From: JAMQKA01 sp034521835
GTDB taxonomy: Bacteria > Bacteroidota > Rhodothermia > Balneolales > Balneolaceae
DNA length: 64,000 bases
Assembly (NCBI GenBank): GCA_034521835.1
Contig: JAXHMA010000010.1
Coordinates: 186,001-250,000 of the forward strand
Direction of reading: 5' to 3'
In this document: positions 56,431-64,000 of the stretch, in pieces
Layout of the letters: each line of letters opens with the position of its first letter
Position numbering within the stretch: position 1 is the first letter of the stretch
Made by a program: the position numbers and the translations under genes
Notes under the pieces: model-generated
Seen by the model: the letters and a program-made list of their open reading frames with translations, nothing else
Databases searched by the model: none
What the model was told of the DNA's origin: nothing

Positions 56431-58155
56431 TTAAGCTTTGTTTCTGCTGCTTATAATGCTTACCGATTCAATCAGGATCCAGATTGTAAATCCCAGGATA
56501 ATGGCACCAAAGACGAACAGCAGCATATTCCCGTCTGCGGCGCCCCATCCCGACCACTCGAAGACTACCTGCCGGACCATAGCCCACAGGGTCATGGCCA
56601 GCAAGAACACCATCGGAACCACCGTATAGAGGATCGGCCGCCCCTGCTTCTTCAGCCAGATGGAAATCAGCAGGAAGCTGATGCCGGCCAGCAGTTGGTT
56701 GGAGGTGCCAAACAGCGGCCACAGCAGATAGCCGCCCGAGCCAAGACCCCGCGGACCTTCCGGTCCCAGCACCAGCGCCGCGCTGGAGAGCACTGCCACG
56801 GAGGTGGCCACATGGATATTGGTCAGTGGTTTTACATGGTAGATCTCCCCGAGCTCCCCGATGATGTAGCGCATCAGCCGCACCGAGCTGTCCAGGGTGG
56901 TGGCGGCAAAGCTGACCACGATGACCGCAATGATCGTGCGGGCCGCCTCGGCCGGGATGCCGAGGCCGGTGGCCAGCTGCCCGGCCCCCTGGATGAAGGC
57001 GTTGAGCCCGCTGGACCCGGCGGCCGCAAACGAGGAGTAGGTTTCGGCGAAGGCCTCGCTGGAGGAAAGAAGGTGGCCACCGCCAGTATGGTGATAATGG
57101 CCAGCGCTCCTTCTCCGACGGCTCCCAGGTAACCGACAAACCGGGCGTCGGTCTCGGTGTCAATCTGCTTGGAGGTAGTACCGGAGGCCACCAGCCCGTG
57201 GAACCCCGAGACCGCCCCACAGGCAATGGTAATAAACAGCAGCGGAAACCAGGAGACGTCGGTGGCCGCCGGGTTGTGCATCGGGGCGGTCACTTCCGGG
57301 GCCAACAGCAACAGGCCCAGGTACAGCACGCACCAGTCCCAGCAGTAGCTGCTGGGCGTTGATGAAGTCGCGCGGCTGCAGCAGCGTCCAGACCGGCAGC
57401 ACGGAGGCGATATACACGTAGACCATCAGCACGATAATCCAGACCAGGAAAGCCATGGAGGTGCCGCTTAGGCCAAACAGTGTTGTAGCTTCAGCTCCAC
57501 CGGCATAGCGCACCAGGTCGACCTGCAGGACCGGCACGTAGCTGGCCAGCACGGCCGTCCCGTACATCACCGCCAGCACAACCACGGTGGGCCAGAGCAT
57601 GCTCCCGGACTGCTTGTATGTGTAGAAGCCGATCCAGACCGCCAGCGGGATCTGGATAAAGATCGACAGCACGCTGGCCGGGAACGAGATAAACAGGTTG
57701 GCGATCACCCAGGCAAAGACCGCATTGATCATCAGCACCAGGATCAGGATGATAAACAGAAACAGGATCCGCCCGCGCCGGCCGATCAGGGAGTCGGCCA
57801 GGGTGCCGATCGACCGGCCCTTGTGGCGCAGCGAAAGCACCAGCGTGCCGAAGTCATGGACGCCGGCGGCAAAGACTGTCCCCAGGGCCACCCACAGGAT
57901 GGCCGGCAGCCAGCCCCAGTAGATGGCGATGGCCGGACCCACAATCGGGGCGGCCCCGGCCACGGAGGTAAAATGGTGGCCCAGCACGATCCATTTATTG
58001 GTGGGCACAAAATCCCGGCCGTCCTCCAAGGTGTGGGCCGGGGTCCGGTAGTCGGGGTCCAGCCGGTAGATCTTTTCGGCAATGAATTTCGAGTAAAACC
58101 GGTAGCCGAGGGCGAAGATTGCCAGAGCCGACAGGGCCAGGAGGATGCTGTTCAT
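56431..58155 (-). pseudogene. cstA: Carbon starvation protein CstA-type transporter, frameshifted, very GC-rich
   Basis: CstA proteins transport pyruvate and/or peptides. N-terminal 270 residues (58155 to about 57330) intact: DYRTPAHTLEDGRDFVPT, then GHHFTSVAGAAPIVGPAIA and GVHDFGTLVLSLRHKGRSIG, the family's hallmarks, with many membrane helices. Middle (SGFHGLVASGTTSKQID) and C-terminal (GTSNQLLAGISFLLISIWL) parts are in other frames; breaks near 57325, 57070 and 56890. Total about 575 residues. GC reaches about 80 percent in one 60-bp line versus roughly half in neighbouring genes. It begins 19 bp after the FAD oxidoreductase stop. Confidence 0.88.
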
Positions 58156-58173
58156 GCGCTCAGTTGTGATATT

Positions 58174-59882
58174 TTATTGCCCATTATTATACTCTAGAAT
58201 TTGACCTTCCTCCAATAACTGCTCGCGCAGTATCTGGTAATCCAGCTCCTGCACGTCCACCCCTTTCTCTATAGACAGGGCAGCCGCGGCCGCGGCGCTG
58301 TGTCCTAGGATCATAAACACCGGCTCCATGCGGATAGAGCCAAACGCGATGTGAGAGGCTGACATGGCTACCGGGACAAGCAGGTTCTGAATTTCCTGTC
58401 TTTTCGGGATGATCGATCCATACGATATAGGATAGGGCTCAGGAGGAGAAACCCCGATGTCACCCTCGTTCTGCACATAACCCTCCGGGGTGATATACCG
58501 CTGGGTGTTGTGGGAGTCCAGGGTATACGAGCCCATTCCCACCGGTTCGGGCACCTCCCGGTTACCGAGTACCTCGTGTTCGGTCATCACCTCATGCCCA
58601 ATCATCCGGCGTGCCTCGCGGATATAAAGCTGATGGGGCCAGTTGCCGTTGTCAGTAAACTCGTCCTTGGCCAGTCCCCACCGCTTCACCTCGTTCTGTA
58701 TTTCCCTGGGAACGCGGGGATCGTTAGCCAGAAAGTACATCATTCCCTTTTGATAATCTTCGTGCTCCTGGATGATCTGCTGACGCCGTTCATAAGAAGC
58801 CTCCGGATAGTCGTAATTCATCCCGAATATAATCGGTACTTACCGGACCATGGTTGTTCGTATCCGTTTTGCGGTTGGGGATTTCGTCGTACTTGGTAAA
58901 AAAGTTGTTGCGTTCGTGCCAGCCAGACTCGAACAACCGCAGCAACAAAATGTACTGGGAGGGCTCGTAATTATCCGGCTTGGGAAACGAAACCTTGTTG
59001 TCGGGATGATTGCTCAAACACATTCGAAAGCAGTATGCCTGTATCCGGTGGTCGCCGCTCCCCTTTTCACCGGGTGGGGCTACCGATACTCCACCGATAA
59101 TTCCGCTGGAGGGATTACCGGGTGAGATGTAGGGATCCACGTTCGGGCCATCCGGAGGAAAATAGTGGCTGTGATGATAAACGCCCGTCTGCACCCCGTT
59201 CCATTCCTCGTTGTAGGTGTCGTTTGACTCCCGGCCCACATGGTAACTGACACCGGCAGCGGCCATCAGATCTCCCTCATAGGTGGCATCGATGAACATC
59301 TGGCCTTCAAATTTCTTCCCGCTCAGGGTTTCGATGCTGTGAATGCGACCATTTTTAACTTCCACCCCTTCCTTGCGATCGAGCCATTCATCACGTAGTA
59401 CGGTAATCTCATAATCCTTTATAAAATCTTCAAACACCTGTTCGGCTATACTCAGGCTCAAAAATCCACATCGTGCCGTGTTCCTCGTCCATGGCTGTGG
59501 TACCCTGCCCGCGATTCCCAAATTCAGAGGGATCCTGCCAGCGCCAGGTTTCCTGCTTTTGGTAATAATCGAACACGCGCTGGTAAAACTCCCTGGACAG
59601 GCCTCCGATGACCTCCTTGTTGCCCGTATCTGTAAATCCCAGTCCCCCAGACGACAGTCCTCCCAAGTGCTTGTCGGGGGAAACCACGATCACGGACTTG
59701 TTCATCCGCGAGGCCTCCACCGCGGCCGTCACCGCCGCGGAGGTCCCCCCGTAGACGATCACATCCGCCTGGTAATGAGTACCTTCCTGTTGGCGATCCA
59801 CCCGGTCCTGAGCCATCGTAATTGGACTGACAGTGAGTAAAAAGAAAAAGACGAATAATCCCTTAAGATGTTTATGTGTCAT
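58174..59882 (-). pseudogene. Secreted FAD-dependent oxidoreductase (xanthan lyase-like family), frameshifted
   Basis: Signal peptide (FVFFFLLTVSPITMAQ) from ATG 59882, then the dinucleotide-binding strand ADVIVYGGTSAAVTAAVEA and GLSSGGLGFTDTG. Subsequent pieces: FIDATYEGDLMAAAGVSYHVGRE, GGVSVAPPG and, in the last frame, PVAMSASHIAFGSIRMEPVFMILGHSAAAA at the C-terminus. The FAD-dependent oxidoreductase (Pfam PF12831-like) family includes secreted enzymes acting on glycans or unknown substrates. About 565 residues; breaks near 59455 and 58830. cstA follows immediately, so a transport-oxidation pairing is possible. Confidence 0.82.
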
Positions 59883-59899
59883 GATTATAGAATTCTGAT

Positions 59900-61246
59900 C
59901 AATAGCGTCCTAAACGTTGGGAAAAATGAAAAGAGAGAAAGACTTTTGGGTATCTCAACGTATCTTTGAGTGGCAACAACACCAAATAATCCTTCTCTCC
60001 GATGACGAATATACCATTGTTTTCGCAAATTATTGCCAAATTAGATCGCCTTTCCTTCAACAGGCTTGTTAAAACCAGAGGAACAGATAAACACCAAAAG
60101 GGCTACACCAGTTGGACCCATTTGGTGTCAACGGGTTTTTGCCAGTTTGCCAAAAGTCAGTCCGTACGCGATATCAGCAACGGACTTCGCAGTGCTACCG
60201 GGAACCTCAACCATTTGGGCATTGAGCGAGCCCCCTCCAAATCGACCATCAGCTACCAAAACAAGCATCGCGACTGGCGGTTGTTTCGCGATTACTACTA
60301 CCGGTTGCTGGGGCGTTTAGGACAGCAAGCCGGGATTGGGGCAGGTGAAATTCCGCATTAAATCCAAGATCTTGCTCTTGGATTCGACCACCATTTCTCT
60401 GTGCCTGTCGCTGTTCGATTGGGCCAGATACAAAACCCGCAAGGGGGCGGTAAAAATGCACACCCTGCTGGATTATGACGGGAATTTGCCCGCTTACGTG
60501 CACCTCACCGATGGTAAAACCGCCGATAATAAAGGCACCTATGACAATCCCGCTGCTTGCGGGCAGCGTGATTGTAGCCGACCGGTTCTATAATCATTTT
60601 TCGCTATTAAAGATCTGGGACAGCAACGAAGTATATTTTGTGGTCCGCCACAAAGAAAATCTTCAGAATAAGACGATCGCAGAAAACGAGCTGCCGGACG
60701 GGCGGCACCAGCACATTCTCAAAGATGAGATTATTCAGCTGGCAGGAGCCAAATCTAAGAAAACCTACCCCGGCAAGCTTCGAAGAGTAGCCGTTTGGGA
60801 CGCCGAAAACGAGCAGGTGATTGAACTCATTACTAATCAGTTCAGCTGGACAGCCAATACTATTGGGGAGCTCTACAAGGCCCGCTGGCAGGTCGAGATC
60901 TTCTTCCGGGAAATCAAGCAGCTGCTGCACATCAAATCCTTTATTGGCACCACCGAAAATGCGGTCATGATTCAAATCTGGACGGCCCTGATCACCATCC
61001 TTATTCTGAAGGCATTAAAAGCAATGGCCAAGTACCGGTGGTACCTGTCCAACTTGGTGGGGTTTATCCGCTTAAATCTGTTTGTAAAGATCGATCTGCA
61101 GCGATGGCTGGATCATCCCTTTGAGGCCGGACATAGTCTACCTAAAGCGGGAATACAGGGGGCTTTTTTGAAATAGAAAAGAATGTGACTTATGTACGTG
61201 GAAACACTACTTTAGAAAAGACTCCAAAACGTTTAGGACACTATTG
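59900..61246. mobile_element. IS4-family insertion sequence (1,347 bp)
   Basis: Bounded by 19-bp imperfect inverted repeats, 59900-59918 (CAATAGCGTCCTAAACGTT) and 61228-61246, one mismatch. ATC before the left and GAT after the right extend the symmetry to 22 bp. It contains one transposase gene. I could not find a clean target duplication. It separates the FAD oxidoreductase start from the FG-GAP lipoprotein. Confidence 0.85.
60002..61176 (+). pseudogene. IS4-family transposase (DUF4372 N-terminal domain), frameshifted
   Basis: N-terminal part (60002-60361) carries the DUF4372-like block HQKGYTSWTHLVSTGFCQFAKS. DDE core: first Asp in LLLDSTTISL, second in IVADRFYN, and the IS4 signature Y-(2)-R-(3)-E-(6)-K in YKARWQVEIFFREIKQLL. 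Two indels, near 60345 and 60545. Catalytic residues are intact, so the element may be active if the breaks are errors. About 390 residues. Confidence 0.85.
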
Positions 61247-61371
61247 ATAAATATCCTCTAATTTCTAAAATTAGAATTCCTGATTTCTTTACAATTCTAC
61301 ACTGCACGAATAGTCTGAATACAGAATTCTATTTAGACGAAAAACTAGAATCTGTACTAACGCTTGTTTTC

Positions 61372-64000
61372 ATGGTCAAACATTACCTCGCAACTATAAT
61401 TTTTTGGGGCCTGATACTCATGATGGGGAGTTGTGCAGAAGTGCCTCGCATAGAGTTTATCTGGCAACAAGCTAATGACTACCGCTGGTCAGTGCTGGAT
61501 CCGGGAAGCGGTTCGGTAGGCTTCCAGGAAAAGTCTTCCTCCCAAACCGGTATCTCGTTTGCCAACAACCTAACGGAAGAGAACATCACCGAAAATCGGC
61601 ACTACCTGAATGGCTCCGGTGTGGCGCTGGCCGATGTGGATGGCGATGGGTGGACCGACATCTCTTTGGACAACTTAACGGTCCCAACAAGCTATATAAA
61701 AACCAGGGCGGTTTTGTCTTTGTGGATTTCACCGATTCAGCCGGTGTAGTGCATGAAGGCGTCTTTACCACCGGCGTCACCTTTGCTGATGTGGATGGCG
61801 ACGGCGATCCCGATCTGCTGGAGACCTCTATGACCCAGGATAATGTGCTCTACATCAACGATGGGAACGGACATTTTACGCCCAAACCTGACAGTGGAAT
61901 TGAGGAAAGCAAGGGTGCCCACACCATGGCCCTCGCCGATATCGACGGGGATGGCGATCTGGATCTGTATATCGCTAACTACAAGGAGCGCTCTGTGCTG
62001 GATCTCTTTGATGTTGGAGACTTGAGCTGGGAAAAAACAGTGAAAGAGGAGTTCGAAAAGGATGTGGATAAACAGTACACCCTCCTCCCGCCCTACGATG
62101 AACACTACGAAATTATTTACAAGGAACAGGGCATCCCCGAGCGGCGCGAGGCCGGCAAGCAGGATGAGCTGTATCTCAATAACGGTGACGGAACCTTTGA
62201 AAAAGTGACCGACCTGGATCAGCGCTTCCTGGATCCGAAGGGCGAATCCACAGGAACTGGATCGCGGCTTTGGGCTCACCGCCAAGTTCCACGATATCAA
62301 CCGCGATGGGCGGCCCGACCTTTATGTCTGCAACGATTACTGGACAAAGGATAAAGTCTGGATCAACCAGGGCGATGGGGTGTTCCGGGAGATTGATCCG
62401 TTGGCGATCCGCAATATGAGCTACTCCTCGATGGCGGTCGATTTTGCGGATGTGAATCGCGACGGGGCGTGGGATTTTTTCGTGACCGAGATGCTGAGCG
62501 AGCAGCACGAAGGGCAGCTCCGCCAATACACGCCCACCGATCCTTGGCCGCGCATTGCCGGCCGATTTGATGACCAGCCCCAGTACAATCGCAATTCCAT
62601 GTACATCAACCGGGGCGATAATACGTTTGTGGAAACGGCATTTTACAGTGGATTGGAGGCTTCAGGCTGGTCGTGGGCTTCGCGTTTTCTTGATGTGGAT
62701 CTGGACGGCTGGAGATCTGCTGGTGACATGTGCGTTATTCGTATGACGTGCAGGACCTGGACGCCAGGATGAGTGGCGCGAACGCCATGGCCCGCACGGC
62801 GCGCCGTGGCGATAATATCCATATTTTCCCCCACTGCAGCTCCCGAACAAGATTTTTAGCAATAACGGGAATATGACCTTCCGTGATACCAGCCAGGCCT
62901 GGGGATTTGCCGAGAGATGTCGCGCGCAGCCTGGCCGTGGCCGACCTGGACCATGACGGCGATCAAGACCTGGTCACCAACCGCCTGAACGATCAGGCCG
63001 GCATATTTGAAAATACCGGTTCCGCCCCGAGAATTGCCGTCCGTTTGGTGGGGCGTACTCCCAACACCGATGCCATAGGAGCACATATTGTACTCAAGGG
63101 CGGGCCCGGCACCAATCTCCAGCGTGATGAAATTGCTGCCGGAGGCGATTACCTGTCGCATTCAGCACCTCAAGTTACTTTTGCAGCTGATCCTGACAAT
63201 TCCAACCACACCATCGAGGTCACCTGGCCTAATGGACAAATCAAACGCATCGACAGCGTTCAGGCCAACCGGATTTACGAAATTCAACAGCCGGAAACTG
63301 CCGAAGAACCCATAGCGGAAACCTCTGAAACAGCGCCTTCAGAAACACTATTCCGGGATGTCTCCGACCGTATCAGTCACGAGCATCACGAAGCGCCCTA
63401 CGACGATTTCCGCATTCAGCCGCTGCTGCCCAAGAAGTTGAGCCAGCTGGGGCCCGGCATCTCCTGGATCGATTATGATGCCGACGGCGATGACGACCTT
63501 TTTATTACATCTGGCCGGGATGCCCAACTGGCAGCCTTTGAAAACAACGGCAGTGGTCAGTTCAGCAGCATTTCGCTGGGTCATCTCACCCGTACTACGC
63601 CCGGCGACCAGACCGCGCTGCTCGGCATTCCCCGAGAAGATGGAACCAGGCTGATACTTGGGAATACCAATTATGAACCCGGCGATATCAAAACCCCCTC
63701 CGCTTTTAATTACCTGTTCAGTGATGGCACATTGAACAAGGAGCAGGATCTGCCCGGTATCTTCTCCACCACAGGTCCGCTGGCTATGGCGGACTATGAT
63801 GCGGACGGGGATCTCGACCTGTTCATCGGCGGTAGATTTGTACCGGCCCATTATCCGATGAACGCAACTTCTCGTCTTTTTTTAAATGAAGACGGACAAT
63901 ATGTGCTCGATCAGCAAAACTCCCGAAAGTTCAATGAACTGGGGATGGTGACCGGGGCCCTGTTCTTTGATTACGAACAGGACGGCGGCCAGGATCTCTG
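61372..64000 (+). pseudogene. CRTAC1/ASPIC FG-GAP-repeat lipoprotein, frameshifted and running past window
   Basis: Lipoprotein signal (IIFWGLILMMGSC) from ATG 61372. Calcium-binding FG-GAP/VCBS repeats follow (ALADVDGDGWTDI, FADVDGDGDPDLL, ALADIDGDGDLDLYIANY, HDINRDGRPDLYVCNDYWT) and an ASPIC/UnbV domain (VRLVGRTPNTDAIGAHIVLK; DEIAAGGDYLSHSAPQVTFA; IEVTWPNGQIKRI) near 63030-63300. A second repeat block starts after SETLFRDVSDRISHE. Breaks near 61680, 62255, 62720, 62830 and 62910; the frame is open from there to the window end. These large secreted proteins often accompany SusCD systems. Partial. Confidence 0.85.

Noticed and set aside
56422..57132. Open frame of 236 residues on the + strand
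   Set aside because: Lies antisense to cstA, and its length is a by-product of high GC; composition is Gly/Pro/His/Arg-rich with no family pattern.
61600..62480. DNA repeat or CRISPR-like array
   Set aside because: The repetition is of short Asp/Gly-rich codons in FG-GAP protein repeats, not of DNA units; no CRISPR array was seen anywhere in the window.

Overview
The window looks like a chromosome segment of a halophilic or marine member of the Bacteroidota/Rhodothermota/Balneolota group (Balneolota is my best guess). The reasons are an EnvC-like/DUF4292/TPR gene block typical of that lineage, a SusC-type TonB receptor with a CarboxypepD_reg-like N-terminus, a CarB without its C-terminal allosteric domain, a BTAD-TolB-TPR regulator, CRTAC1/ASPIC repeat proteins, acidic proteins, and a clear Bacteroidota-type promoter (TTTTG, 19 bp, TATATTTG) in front of the tRNA. 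No 16S is present, so this is inference.

Reading frames are broken by small insertions or deletions in more than twenty genes, including essential ones (ileS, ribBA, ddl). Catalytic motifs survive in alternating frames, so most breaks are probably consensus errors rather than true gene death. carA-carB (1399-5417) is by far the worst damaged and could be truly decaying. Broken genes are listed over their full span, usually as type pseudogene, with the intended product named.

Layout. 1-5417: end of an amidinotransferase-like gene, a broken lipoprotein gene, then carA-carB behind a terminator-like hairpin. 5664-8509: three overlapping minus-strand genes of unknown function. 8734-15849: recQ, ddl, a family 5 solute-binding lipoprotein, nadK and mdh. 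16052-23548: a SARP-like regulator, a small secreted protein, an APC permease and a TonB receptor. 23955-31891: NYN/cold-shock-like protein, flippase, aroQ, HIT protein, MBL hydrolase, methyltransferase, lipoprotein, small membrane protein. 31975-38405 (minus): degenerate EnvC-like LytM protein, DUF4292 protein, TPR protein, BtuF-like metal receptor, fructosamine kinase-like protein, low-molecular-weight phosphatase. 38757-48877: ileS behind a large hairpin, dksA-like, lspA, ribBA, yajC, and the fadJ-fadI beta-oxidation pair.

49221-56306: tRNA-Val(UAC) carrying an integrated element of about 7 kb. The 93-bp att repeats (one mismatch) include the 3' part of the tRNA and its terminator. Inside, all on the minus strand, are a P4-type integrase, an unknown protein, an AlpA-like regulator, a probable replication protein, several unknown small proteins, a lipoprotein and an antitoxin-Doc pair. 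Three pairs of a TGGTATCA motif, each phased at 11 bp, sit near both ends and upstream of the replication gene. With no capsid, terminase or conjugation gene it resembles a phage satellite, and it is the best candidate for an undescribed system here.

56431-64000: a very GC-rich cstA-type carbon starvation transporter with an adjacent secreted FAD oxidoreductase, an IS4-family insertion sequence with 19-bp inverted repeats, and an FG-GAP/ASPIC lipoprotein running off the window.
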